A stretch of DNA of 64,000 nucleotides from Labilithrix sp. (GTDB taxonomy: Bacteria; Myxococcota_A; Polyangia; Polyangiales; Polyangiaceae): NCBI GenBank assembly GCA_019637195.1, contig JAHBWA010000027.1, positions 17,007 to 81,006 of the forward strand, given 5' to 3'. The position numbers and the translations under genes are program-made. A model generated the notes under the pieces. That model saw nothing but the letters and a program-made list of their open reading frames with translations. It had not been told where the DNA came from and ran no database searches. Every line of letters starts with the position of its first letter. The stretch's first letter is position 1. Shown here piece after piece: positions 54,830 to 63,571 of the stretch.

Positions 54830-55859
54830 GGACATCTCCCTCGAGCGTCGCTCCCTACATTCGTGGACATCGCGACTCCTTGCTTGTCGAGCTTGCTCAG
54901 CAAGGCTGGTACCGAGCGCCGCCGGTCGAACGATCGCGCACCTATAGCTGAACCACCGAGTCGGCGATGACGATTCCGCCACCCTGTGGCGTTCCTCATG
55001 AGACCTCGCGATCGTGACGCGCACACGCGACATTCGTCCTTGGTCGACTGCGTCGAGCGGGGGGACGGTCGGTCGCCGCGCGGCAGGCGCCCACGGGAAT
55101 GTGCACGGTGTCCCCATCGCCGCCGGACGCCCGCCGCGCTCTGCGTCGCGAAGAACGGATCGCGAAGGGATAGTTCGCGGAGGAATGAACTCACCGTTCG
55201 CCGAACGGGCGCGCCGGCCGCCAACCCGGCGTCACCACACGGCACGGGCATCGGGCACGCCCCGAGCAAACGTCGACGGAGACGATGAGCACGACGACCC
55301 CGCCCGTGCGCGACGACGTCGCGCGCCGTCAAGCGCTCGACACACGGCCGGATCGCGCCGCGTCCGTCGAGCGACGCGACGTGGGTCGCGCGAGCCCGGC
55401 CTCGAGGACGCGGCCCACCACGGAGAGGATTCATTCAGCGCTGGAGGCGGCTCCCGACACACGACTTGACGACTCCAACATCGGTAACAATCATCCCCCC
55501 CCACCTCCTCGAACGCACTCGCCTCCGGCGTCGAACACGAATCGCTCCGAGCGCGATCGAGCAAAACGGGAGAGGCGCCGTCGGCTGACGGATCGGACAC
55601 CCGGTCGGACCGCCACGGCGCGCGCGTAGGGCTTGGCTCGGCGCGCAGGACCAAGCGCTTCGCGCGGCTGACGGAGCGCCTCGCGAGCCGGTTCGTCGCG
55701 GCGCGGCCCCGCCGTCCGTCGCTCGTAGCCTCACGCGAACAGCGCAGCCCGCTCGTCCCGGACGAACACGCGAGGCCCGGGCGCGCCACGAGACCTCATA
55801 TCCACAATCATTTTTTCGACTCAACATCTATTGGCAACCATTCATAAGGAGAAGTACTG
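54830..55859 (+). other. 1-kb gene-free region before collagen-like gene
   Basis: About 1,030 bases in which I can support no gene: open frames on either strand are Arg/Pro-rich with no start signals or domain pattern. Most is as GC-rich as the rest. The last ~65 bases (55797-55859) are clearly AT-richer, with a TTTTTT run near 55813, and end in AAGGAGAAG, a strong ribosome-binding site six bases before ATG 55860. The region separates the divergent kinase gene and the collagen-like gene and is long enough for remote regulatory sites or an unrecognised small RNA. Confidence 0.5.
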
Positions 55860-56453
55860 ATGCGATCTGTGCTGAGGAAGTTTAGGCTCATCGGAGTTGG
55901 TGTGACGTCGCTCGCGGCTGTCGGGCTCATCGCATGTGCCGATGAACCGAAGGTTGCCGATACGAACCTCGCGGCGATCAGCGTGAAGAGCGAAGCGGAT
56001 CTGCCGGTGTGCAGCGGCGAGAACAATCTCCAGGTCGTGTACGCGGTCTGGAAGAACGCGCTCCTCTACTGTGACGGGAACTCGGGCCGCTGGCGCGAGA
56101 CGGGGCTCGCCGGTCCCGGGCCCCAGGGACCGCAGGGCAAGGACGGCAAAGACGGCAAGCACGGCAAGGACGGCAAGGACGGCAAGCACGGCAAGGACGG
56201 CAAGCACGGGAACTCGTCGTGCGACAACGTGTTCATCTCGATCACGGACGAGCCGCCGGGCGAGAACTGCGAGAACGGCGGCGTCAAGCTCGAGGTCGGC
56301 ACCGACAAGAACAACGACAAGGTCCTCGACGCCTGTGAGGTCGAGCAGACGGCGTACATCTGCAACGGCGCGACGGGCGCGACGGGCGCCACCGGCGCGA
56401 CGGGCGCCACGGGCGCCACGGGCGCCACCGGCGCGACGGGCGAGGCCGGCTAG
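55860..56453 (+). CDS. Collagen-like lipoprotein
   Basis: A 197-residue lipoprotein (lipobox AVGLIAC, ~Cys26). After a folded segment (~27-78) come collagen-type Gly-X-Y triplets: GPQGPQ and eight units of GKD/GKH (~93-116). A cysteine-containing domain follows ([15 protein letters not shown] ... [25 protein letters not shown]), a motif repeatedly seen in myxobacterial DUF7151-like surface proteins. The protein ends with eight GAT triplets and GEAG. The abrupt collagen-type C-terminus is unusual because most such proteins have a trimerising end domain. A triple-helical surface fibre anchored by lipid is inferred. A strong AAGGAG and an AT-rich upstream region suggest high expression; two hairpins follow the stop. 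Confidence 0.87.
   Translation: MRSVLRKFRLIGVGVTSLAAVGLIACADEPKVADTNLAAISVKSEADLPVCSGENNLQVVYAVWKNALLYCDGNSGRWRETGLAGPGPQGPQGKDGKDGKHGKDGKDGKHGKDGKHGNSSCDNVFISITDEPPGENCENGGVKLEVGTDKNNDKVLDACEVEQTAYICNGATGATGATGATGATGATGATGATGEAG
56136..56207 (+). repeat. 9-bp repeats encoding GKD/GKH collagen triplets
   Basis: Eight in-frame nine-base units ggcaa(g/a)(g/c)ac, alternating Gly-Lys-Asp and Gly-Lys-His. Both side chains are charged, which can stabilise triple helices without hydroxyproline. Confidence 0.9.
56367..56438 (+). repeat. 9-bp repeats encoding GAT triplets
   Basis: Eight in-frame nine-base units ggcgc(g/c)ac(g/c) encoding Gly-Ala-Thr, the triplet that is often O-glycosylated in bacterial collagen-like proteins. 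Confidence 0.9.
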
Positions 56454-56468
56454 CCGCGACCGACGCGC

Positions 56469-56500
56469 GGAGAAGAGGGCGGGGCACCGCCCTCTTCTCC
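56469..56500 (+). terminator. Perfect 13-bp hairpin after collagen-like gene
   Basis: GGAGAAGAGGGCG (56469-56481) and CGCCCTCTTCTCC (56488-56500) pair perfectly around a six-base loop, 15 bases after the stop. There is no following T-run. It probably ends or attenuates transcription before the glycosyltransferase gene. Confidence 0.65.
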
Positions 56501-56525
56501 GGCTGCGTCGCGAGCTCGTTCGGCG

Positions 56526-56550
56526 AAGGTCCCCGACCGCGGGGGACCTT
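56526..56550 (+). terminator. Second hairpin before glycosyltransferase gene
   Basis: AAGGTCCCC (56526-56534) and GGGGACCTT (56542-56550) form a perfect nine-base stem with a seven-base loop. With the hairpin at 56469 it makes a tandem structure in the 134-base spacer. Confidence 0.5.
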
Positions 56551-56587
56551 CCTCGTTCATCGACGGATCGAACCACGGGAGGATGCC

Positions 56588-57688
56588 ATGAAGCACACGA
56601 ACGACACGATCGTCCTCAGCATGATTGTCAAGAACGAGGAGGCCGTTCTCGCTGACTGCCTGGCCTCGGTGCGCCCGCTGCTCTCCGCCTGGGTCATCGT
56701 CGATACCGGGTCCACCGATCGAACGCGCGAGATCGCGCGCGAGGTGCTCGCGGACGTCCCGGGAGAGGTCGTCGACCGAGCCTGGAAGAACTTCGGCCAC
56801 AACCGCTCCGAGGCGCTCGACATCGCGCGAGATCGCGGTGACTACTCCCTCGTGATCGACGCCGACGACACGCTCCAGTTCGCTCCGAACCTCGAGCTCG
56901 CTCCGCTCACGCTCGACTGCTACACGCTTCCGATCCGCTACGGTGCGACGAGCTACAATCGCGTGCAGCTCCTCCGCAACGAGCGCCGATGGCGCTACGA
57001 AGGGGTCATCCACGAGTACCCCGCGTGCGACGGCCCCACCACGAGGGGGCACATCGCCGACATCAACTACATCATCGGGCGCCGCGGCGCCCGCGCCAAG
57101 GATCCGGAGCGATTCAAGCGAGACGCCGAGCTCATCGAGGCCGCGCTCGTCGAGGAGCCCGACAACCGGCGGTACACGTTCTACCTCGGGCAGAGCTACC
57201 GCGACGCCCAGATGCCCGAGAAGGCGCTCGAGGCTTACGCGCGCCGCGCGACGATGGGAGGATGGGAGGAGGAGGTCTTCTACTCGCTCCTCGAGGTCGC
57301 GAAGCTCCACGAGCGCCTGCGCCACCCCTTCGACGTGGTCCACGCCGCGTACCTCCGCGCGTACGAGTCCCGGCCCCGCCGGGCCGAGCCGCTCTACGAG
57401 CTCGCGCGCTACTGCAGGTTCGAGAAGCGCTTCGCGCTCGCCTGCGCCTACGCGTCCGTCGCTTGCGAGACGAAGCGACCCGACGACTCGCTCTTCGTGG
57501 CCGAGTCCGTCTACGAGTGGCGCGCGAAGGACGAGCTCGCCGTCGCGGCGTATCACACGGGGCGCTTCGACCTCGGCAAGGCCTGCAACGAGCAGCTCCT
57601 CGCCGCGAGCGCGCTGCCGGACAGCGAGTCGAAGCGCGTTCGCGACAACCTCGGGTGGTGCGTCCGCGCGATCGGGAACGGTGGCTGA
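56588..57688 (+). CDS. GT2-family glycosyltransferase with TPR-like C-terminus
   Basis: A 366-residue soluble protein. Residues ~5-180 are a GT-A domain: LSMIVKNEEAVLADCLASV, VDTGSTDRTREIA, the nucleotide-sugar/metal motif VIDADDTLQF (Asp91-Asp94) and RRWRYEGVIHEYP. Residues ~185-360 are TPR-like helices (NRRYTFYLGQSYRDAQMPEKALEAY, AEPLYELARYCRFEKRFALA). GT2 enzymes with attached TPRs often modify proteins. GGAGG five bases before ATG 56588 supports the start. The gene directly follows the collagen-like lipoprotein gene, so that protein is the most likely acceptor; this is inference. Confidence 0.9.
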   Translation: MKHTNDTIVLSMIVKNEEAVLADCLASVRPLLSAWVIVDTGSTDRTREIAREVLADVPGEVVDRAWKNFGHNRSEALDIARDRGDYSLVIDADDTLQFAPNLELAPLTLDCYTLPIRYGATSYNRVQLLRNERRWRYEGVIHEYPACDGPTTRGHIADINYIIGRRGARAKDPERFKRDAELIEAALVEEPDNRRYTFYLGQSYRDAQMPEKALEAYARRATMGGWEEEVFYSLLEVAKLHERLRHPFDVVHAAYLRAYESRPRRAEPLYELARYCRFEKRFALACAYASVACETKRPDDSLFVAESVYEWRAKDELAVAAYHTGRFDLGKACNEQLLAASALPDSESKRVRDNLGWCVRAIGNGG

Positions 57689-57791
57689 GCCCTCCGGGCG
57701 AGGCGCGCGCCGCGCCGGGGCCCGAGCGCCCGATCGGGCGGGCGCCCGAGGCGGAGGCGCGCGGGTCGCGACCTCCGCATCCCGGCCGCGC

Positions 57792-58622
57792 CTACCCCAC
57801 CCTGCGGGCGATGACCTCCATGCACGAGAAGTAGCGCGCGCTGACGTAGTAGTCGACGGCTCGCAGACCGTGCGCCTCGAGGAGCTCGACCAGCTTGGTG
57901 AGCGAGAAGTTGTGGTAGTGCTCGATCTCCGCCCAGTAGGGGTTCGTGTTCGCCTGCTCCCACAAGCGCCAGGTCGAGGTCTCGCTGTTCGGGCACGAGA
58001 TGTAGAAGAGCCCGTCGGGAGCGAGCATCGAGCGCACCTTGTCGAGCGCGGCGCGCGGCTGGGGCATGTGCTCCAGCACGTCCGCCATCGACAGCACGTC
58101 GAGCGGCTCGTCGAGCGTGAGGGCCTCGAAGGCCGTGCAGATCGCCTCGTAGCCGAGCGCCTGCAAGCGCTTCACCGCCTCCGGACGGGCGTCCACGCCG
58201 AGCGACGAGAACCCGAACTCGTCGGCGGTCATCAGCAACCCGCCGCTGCCGAAGCCGATGTCCGCCCAACGCGGCCGCCGCGCCCCGTTCCTCCGGAGCA
58301 GGTCCACGTCTCCGCGCCCCTCGGTCAGGCACTGGATGACCCTTCGGACCGTGGGAGCCCACAGGTTGCGCTGGTGCTCCGATTGCCGCGTGTCGGGCAC
58401 CTGATGAGGCAACGCCGACGAGAACAGGATCCGGTCGCCGACCTCGCTGCGGTAGCTCTCGGTGAACACGTGAGCGCACGAGCGACAGCGCAGCCACCGG
58501 ATCGTCTTCGGCAACTCCGGCTTGTACGAAGGGTGAGAGGTCACGTCGGCGACCTTCGCGGGCTCGGCTGCCTCCACGGAGGCGTCGCAGAGCGGGCATT
58601 GCTGGAATCGGTGCGTGAGCAT
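57792..58622 (-). CDS. Class I SAM-dependent methyltransferase with N-terminal zinc-ribbon-like motif
   Basis: A 276-residue soluble protein. An N-terminal Cys4 motif (QCPLC and, ~35 residues on, LRCRSC) is typical of the putative zinc-binding region in sugar- and polyketide-associated C-methyltransferases. The SAM-binding loop is RWADIGFGSGGLL, followed by LGVDARPEAVKRL and VLSMADVLEHMPQP, then ISCPNSETSTW. The likely substrate is a sugar nucleotide, lipid or protein glycan, in keeping with the flanking glycosyltransferases, but this is not shown. ATG 58622 is preferred over 58676 because it begins right before the Cys motif. It is convergent with the GT2 gene. Confidence 0.85.
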   Translation of the reverse strand: MLTHRFQQCPLCDASVEAAEPAKVADVTSHPSYKPELPKTIRWLRCRSCAHVFTESYRSEVGDRILFSSALPHQVPDTRQSEHQRNLWAPTVRRVIQCLTEGRGDVDLLRRNGARRPRWADIGFGSGGLLMTADEFGFSSLGVDARPEAVKRLQALGYEAICTAFEALTLDEPLDVLSMADVLEHMPQPRAALDKVRSMLAPDGLFYISCPNSETSTWRLWEQANTNPYWAEIEHYHNFSLTKLVELLEAHGLRAVDYYVSARYFSCMEVIARRVG

Positions 58623-58917
58623 GATCGTCTCCGCCTGCCGGACCGACGCTCGATGCGCCTTCAACGAGCCCGACACCGATGGATTATCGTCGGGTCACTG
58701 CGCCGTCGAACGGAATGCTCTCCGTCGCGCGCGCTCGGTGCGACGCAGAGACCGCGAGCCCTCGCGCGCGCGGACGAGCGCCGCGAACGCGCGCGTCTGC
58801 GGCGCGCCGTCACGAGCAGCAGCGACGCGGCGACAGGCTCGCCGCGACGACGACAGCACATTGATCGACCCGGACCTCAGCCATAGGGTCCGAGCAACAA
58901 CACAAGGGGGAGACGCG

Positions 58918-61158
58918 ATGGATCGAGAGCGTTCGGGCGACATCGTCGGGGAGGCAGCGGTACGACGGCGGTACGGCGGGTCACGGCGGGAGCGGCTCGC
59001 CCTCGGGCTGCCTTGCGTGCTCTTCGTCCTCGGCGTCGCGTCGCTCGGCGACTGGATCATCGACGACGCCGGGATCTCGTTCGCGTACGCGCGCAACATC
59101 GCTCACCTCGACGGCTTCGTCTCTCAGCCCGGCCGAACGCCGGTGGAGGGATACAGCAACTTCACGTGGGTGATGCTGCTCGTGCCGACGTTCTGGCTGC
59201 ACGTGTTTCATCCGGTGATCGTCCCGAAGCTCCTCGGCGCGCTCCAGGTGTTCGCCGCGTTCTACGTCCTCCAGCGGGCGCTGTTCCGTCGTACCGGCGC
59301 GCTCTGGCCGGGCGTGGCCGTGACATCGCTGCTCGCCGTCTCTCCTCCGATCGTCGTCTGGACGGCGTCGGGGCTCGAGAACGCGACGCTGCTCCTCCTC
59401 GTCGTGGCGCTCTTCGCGGTGCTCGCCGATCGGCCGCGGCGCTGGGAGCTCCAGGCCGGCGTGCTCGCGGCGCTGCTGGCGATGACGCGCCCCGACGGGC
59501 TCGTGTACGTCGGCGCGGGGGCCCTGGCGATGGGGTTCGACGCGCTCCAGCGCCCGCGCGAGCTGCGCTCGCTGGCGCGCTCGGCGGCGCGGTACGCCGG
59601 CTCGTTCGCGGCCGTCTTCGGTCCGTTCTTCGCGCTACGGCTCGCCGTCTTCGGGCTGCCTTGGCCGCACACCTACTACGCCAAGCGCGTCTACGCGTCC
59701 GCGGGCGAGCGACTGGACGCCCTCTGGGCGCCCGGGGCGCTCTTCGCCAAGCTCTCGACCTTCGCGACGGGCCTCGCCGGACCGCTCGGCGGACCGCTGC
59801 TGCTCGCTTCGGCCGTCATGGTCATCGTGCTGGCGGCGCGGAGCCAGCTCGGCCGCGCCCTCACGCTCGCGGTGATCTTGCAGGTCACGTCGATCTCCGC
59901 GTTCGTCTGGCTCGACGACGACTGGATGGGCGAATACCGATTCGCGACCGCCGCGATCCTCACCTCTCTCCTGACCGCGGTGCTCGCGTCCCACGCGCTC
60001 TTCGGCGCGCGTCCGCGGCGAGCGATCATCGGGTGGGCGGCCATCGCCGGGCTGGCGCTCTACGGCTTCGCGCCGAGGCTCTTCACCTTCGCGAGCAACC
60101 CCACGACGCCGTACTCCGACATCGTTCGCCACGCCCGCCGGTTCAATCACTACACCCAGCTGCTCGGCGTCCGCGGTGGCTCCATCCTGACGCCGGACCT
60201 CGGCGGTGAGCTGATGGAGTCCACGCTCACGGTCTACGACGCCGCGGGGCTCTGCGAGCCTGCCGTGGTGCACCTCCTCAAGAACGACTCGCCGGTCTGG
60301 AGCTACGACCACCCGCGCTTCTACGACTGGGTCTTCGAGGACATCAAGCCCACCTTCGTGTCGACGAGCGGGTTCTTCACCAACGTCACCACGCTCGAGA
60401 AGGATCCGCGCTTCGCGCGCGACTACGTCGCGATCAATCGGTACGCCGACGCGTACGTCGCCGCGGTCTACCGCCGAAGCGTGCACTCCGGCGACTTCGT
60501 ACGGCGTGACGCGCTCGGCGATCCCGGCGCGCTCGCCCGCCTTCAGGAGGCGCCTCGCGCGCCGAGGGTCGATCCGTGGATCGTCCGCGCGGGAGAGGCG
60601 CTGGGGCTCGAGCGATTCTACCCATCGGCGAGCTACGCGACGCTGAGCGTCGCGGCGCACGCGGCGTGGAAGGGCCGCGACACGAACCGAGCCGTGACGC
60701 TCTTTCGGCGCGCGCTCGACAGGCCCGGTGACCGCCCGTCGACGCTCCAGGCGCTCGCCGAGGCGCTCGACTATGCGAACCGCCCGGACGAAGGCCGCGA
60801 CGCGTGGACGGAGCTCCTCACGGAGGCGGTGCAGCGCGACGACTTCGAACGCGCAGGGCGCGCCACGCTCCGCCTGAACACCCCCGCCCTCGCGGAGGAC
60901 GGCGTCGCGATGAAGCGCGGCCTCCAGGCGCTCTACGAGCGCAACGATCCGAGCGAGGCCATCGTCGCCTTCCGCGAGATCCTGGCTCGCTCGCCGGCGC
61001 ACTACGGCGCCCACTACCAGCTCGGAGTGGCGCTCGACCGGGTAGGGCAGCGCGACGACGGGGCAAAGTTCTGGGCTCGAACCGCGGCGCTGGCGAAGGT
61101 CTACGGCGACCAGCCGGCCGTCGAGGCCGCGCGCGCGCGGCTGGCGGCGGCGCCCTGA
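58918..61158 (+). CDS. GT-C-type membrane glycosyltransferase fused to TPR domain
   Basis: A 746-residue protein. Residues ~28-395 contain about 10 hydrophobic segments. Just after the first is DWIIDDAGISFAYARNIAH, the acidic-pair loop of GT-C (mannosyltransferase/ArnT-like) enzymes, followed by the sequence VEGYSNFTW. Residues ~395-560 are soluble and probably periplasmic (GVRGGSILTPDLGGELMEST). The last ~190 residues are TPR-like (NRAVTLFRRALDRPGDRPST, AIVAFREILARSPAHYGAHY). It probably moves a sugar from a lipid-linked donor to an exported acceptor. AAGGGGGAG precedes ATG 58918. It lies beside other glycosylation-type genes. Confidence 0.85.
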   Translation: MDRERSGDIVGEAAVRRRYGGSRRERLALGLPCVLFVLGVASLGDWIIDDAGISFAYARNIAHLDGFVSQPGRTPVEGYSNFTWVMLLVPTFWLHVFHPVIVPKLLGALQVFAAFYVLQRALFRRTGALWPGVAVTSLLAVSPPIVVWTASGLENATLLLLVVALFAVLADRPRRWELQAGVLAALLAMTRPDGLVYVGAGALAMGFDALQRPRELRSLARSAARYAGSFAAVFGPFFALRLAVFGLPWPHTYYAKRVYASAGERLDALWAPGALFAKLSTFATGLAGPLGGPLLLASAVMVIVLAARSQLGRALTLAVILQVTSISAFVWLDDDWMGEYRFATAAILTSLLTAVLASHALFGARPRRAIIGWAAIAGLALYGFAPRLFTFASNPTTPYSDIVRHARRFNHYTQLLGVRGGSILTPDLGGELMESTLTVYDAAGLCEPAVVHLLKNDSPVWSYDHPRFYDWVFEDIKPTFVSTSGFFTNVTTLEKDPRFARDYVAINRYADAYVAAVYRRSVHSGDFVRRDALGDPGALARLQEAPRAPRVDPWIVRAGEALGLERFYPSASYATLSVAAHAAWKGRDTNRAVTLFRRALDRPGDRPSTLQALAEALDYANRPDEGRDAWTELLTEAVQRDDFERAGRATLRLNTPALAEDGVAMKRGLQALYERNDPSEAIVAFREILARSPAHYGAHYQLGVALDRVGQRDDGAKFWARTAALAKVYGDQPAVEAARARLAAAP

Positions 61159-61287
61159 GACGGCGCGTTCGACCGCCCCCCGCGCGCGGCGACGCGCACC
61201 GGCGCGACGGCGACAGCGGGCGACCGCCGCGAGTCGCGTCGGCGTGGCGCGCCTCGCGGCGGTACCACCGTTGCAGGGCGAGCGACC

Positions 61288-62517
61288 ATGCGTTTGCCCT
61301 CCAGCTCTCTGGCTCTTCCTGCCATCCTCCTCATCGCCGCAGTGGGGAGCGTCTCCTGCTCGAGCTCCAAGCCGGCTGCGTCGTCGAATCAACGAGGCGG
61401 CCCGACCGGCGACGACGACGCGGCGCACTCTCCGGATCCGCTCGACCCCGAGACGGTCACGCCGCCGGCCCCCACGCCCGATCCCTCGGGCACCGTGCAC
61501 GCGCCGCTCTTCGTAGGGCGATTCGACACGACGGACCCCGCCGGCCCCAAGGCGTCCTGGCCCGGGACCCGCATCCTCGCGCGCTTCGAGGGGACGGCGG
61601 TCTCGGTGACGATGAAGGAGCACGCCGAGGACTGGATGGAGGGCGCCCCGAGCTACTGGGAGGTCCGCATCGACAAGGGGAAGTGGACGCCGATCGCGAT
61701 GATCGCCGACCGGCAGCCACGCGTGTTCGAGCTCGCCGCGAACCTCACTCCCGGGCCGCACGAGGTCGAGCTCTACAAGCGCAGCGAGACGCAGAACGGG
61801 ATCACACAGTTTTTGGGCTTCGACTTCCACGGCGGCAAGTCGCTCCCTTCGCCGCCGCGCCAGCTGCGGAAGATCGAGGTGATGGGCGACTCGTTCGCGA
61901 CCGGCTTCGGCGTCGAGAACACCACCGCCCCGAACGCCGACTGTCCCGGTCCCGACTGGGGCGGGCGGTGGCAGAACTTCCGCAAGGCGTGGGGCGCCGT
62001 CCTCGGCGAGATGTTCGACGCCGAGGTGCACGGGATCGTCTACTCCGCCAAGGGGCTCCTCTACAACGACTGGCCGACGGACACCGATCCGCTCCGCGAC
62101 TACTACGACCGGGCGGACCCGAACCCGCAGATCGCCAAGACCGCGCCGCTCTTCGATCTCACCTCGTGGATCCCGGACGTGATCGTGATGACCCAGGGGT
62201 CGGGGGACGGCGGCGGCGCCGAGTTCCGTGCGGCCTACCGCGACTTCGTCGTCAACCGACTCCGCGCGCGTGGTCCGAACACGCACATCTTCATGGGCAT
62301 CGTCAGCGCGGGCAACCGAGAGGCGGTCGCGGACATCTCGCAGAGCATCGTCGCCGAGCGCGCCGCCGTCGGTGACCGCAAGATGCACGCGTTCATGGCG
62401 AAGCCTTGGACGTGGGACGAGGTGACCGCCTGCAACGGCCACGGGACCCCCGCCTGGAACCAGCGCATCGCGAACGAGATCGGCGCGCTGATCCGGGAGA
62501 AGCTCGGCTGGGAGTGA
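61288..62517 (+). CDS. CE2-like SGNH esterase lipoprotein
   Basis: A 409-residue lipoprotein (lipobox GSVSC, ~Cys24) with an Asp/Pro linker to ~70. Residues ~70-190 form a jelly-roll-type domain (FVGRFDTTDPAGPKASWPGT ... WEVRIDKGKWTPIA). Residues ~195-409 are an SGNH hydrolase: block I KIEVMGDSFATGFGVEN with the nucleophile Ser, and the His block CNGHGTPAWNQRIA. This order matches carbohydrate esterase family 2 (deacetylases of plant polysaccharide). The residue where most SGNH enzymes have Asp (DxxH) is part of TACNGH, so a Ser-His dyad is likely, as reported for some CE2 enzymes. It may act on acetylated glycans outside the cell. Confidence 0.85.
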   Translation: MRLPSSSLALPAILLIAAVGSVSCSSSKPAASSNQRGGPTGDDDAAHSPDPLDPETVTPPAPTPDPSGTVHAPLFVGRFDTTDPAGPKASWPGTRILARFEGTAVSVTMKEHAEDWMEGAPSYWEVRIDKGKWTPIAMIADRQPRVFELAANLTPGPHEVELYKRSETQNGITQFLGFDFHGGKSLPSPPRQLRKIEVMGDSFATGFGVENTTAPNADCPGPDWGGRWQNFRKAWGAVLGEMFDAEVHGIVYSAKGLLYNDWPTDTDPLRDYYDRADPNPQIAKTAPLFDLTSWIPDVIVMTQGSGDGGGAEFRAAYRDFVVNRLRARGPNTHIFMGIVSAGNREAVADISQSIVAERAAVGDRKMHAFMAKPWTWDEVTACNGHGTPAWNQRIANEIGALIREKLGWE

Positions 62518-62529
62518 ACGTGTCGCGCG

Positions 62530-63570
62530 CTACGAGGCGGCGCTCGGGAGACGCTCCTCGGCGCGCACCTCGACGATCGCGCGGCTGACCTCCTCGAGCG
62601 ACTCGCCCATCGACTCGACGTTCTTCAGCGCCGAGTCGTCGAGGCCGATGCGGGCCGCCGACACCGCGTCGACCGCCGTGTACGCGCGGGCGAGCACGGC
62701 GACGTGCTCGCCGATGCGCTGGTCGACCATGCCGAGGACCGCGTCGGCGGCCGACGGCGACGCGGCGGCGACCGCGGGCGAATCGCTGGCAGGCGGCGCG
62801 GCGGCGGCAGCGAGCGAACTGGCGGCGGCGGCGGGCGTGGCCGCCTCTGTCCCGTCGATCGGAGCGTCCGCGCTCGCCGGCGCGACGACGCGCACGGCCG
62901 GCGCCGTGATCTGCGCGGCGATCCGGAGCAGCGCCTGCGGCCGTGATCGCTCGAGACGAACGCGCGCCTCGGCGAGCCGCAGCAGCGACTGCCACGTCGT
63001 CCGCACGCGCGCCGCCGTGGCGCGATCGAGCGGGACGTCCTCGGCGTTCCGCCGGAGCTCGGCGCCTCGCTCGAGCTCGCGCCTCGCGGGCTCGGAGACG
63101 AGCGACGCCGCCTCGTCGAGGGCGTGAGCGACGGGATCGTCGGCCTCGACGAGGAGCGGAAGCGCGGCGAGCACCGCGGCCACGACGGCAGCCACCGCGA
63201 GGACCGGGAGCGACGCCGACGTGAACGAGCTGGAGAGCGCCCCCGCGAAGCCCCCGCCGACGAGCGCCGTCACGACGTGCACCGCGCGCGCGGTGCGCGA
63301 CCGCACGCGCGTCGTCCGCTCGGCGAACGCCGCGGCGACGAGCACCGCGCCCGCCGCCGCCGGCGAGACCGACGCGAGCACGCCGCTCCCGAAGGCGCCG
63401 AGCGCTCCGCCACCGATCGCCAGCGACTGGATCGTCCCGCTGGCAGCGACGGCGAGGACCACGCCGAGCCACACGAGGGCGAGCGCGCCCGCCACGGGGC
63501 CAAAGCGATTCGCGAGCGGCGCGAACGCGAAGAGAGAGGTTGCAGCGACGACGAACGCGATCTTCTTCAT
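62530..63570 (-). CDS. Membrane protein with Ala-rich soluble domain, function unknown
   Basis: A 346-residue protein with about five hydrophobic segments in the first 150 residues (KKIAFVVAATSLFAFAPLAN, VAGALALVWLGVVLAVAAS, VLAVAAVVAAVLAALPLLV). A helical cytoplasmic region (~155-240, RRELERGAELRRNAEDVP), an Ala/Pro linker and a last helical stretch (~280-346) follow. No family is recognised. ATG 63570 lies one base after the stop of the upstream minus-strand gene, so they are one operon and the two products probably act together. It is convergent with the CE2-like gene, with 12 bases between the stops. Confidence 0.7.
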   Translation of the reverse strand: MKKIAFVVAATSLFAFAPLANRFGPVAGALALVWLGVVLAVAASGTIQSLAIGGGALGAFGSGVLASVSPAAAGAVLVAAAFAERTTRVRSRTARAVHVVTALVGGGFAGALSSSFTSASLPVLAVAAVVAAVLAALPLLVEADDPVAHALDEAASLVSEPARRELERGAELRRNAEDVPLDRATAARVRTTWQSLLRLAEARVRLERSRPQALLRIAAQITAPAVRVVAPASADAPIDGTEAATPAAAASSLAAAAAPPASDSPAVAAASPSAADAVLGMVDQRIGEHVAVLARAYTAVDAVSAARIGLDDSALKNVESMGESLEEVSRAIVEVRAEERLPSAAS

Positions 63571-63571
63571 G

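Noticed and set aside
55834..55850. TTGGCA before the collagen-like gene as a sigma-54 (-24) element
   Set aside because: The -12 TTGC element is missing at the required spacing.
59635..62442. Minus-strand open frame of ~935 codons
   Set aside because: Antisense to the GT-C and CE2-like genes; no domain pattern.
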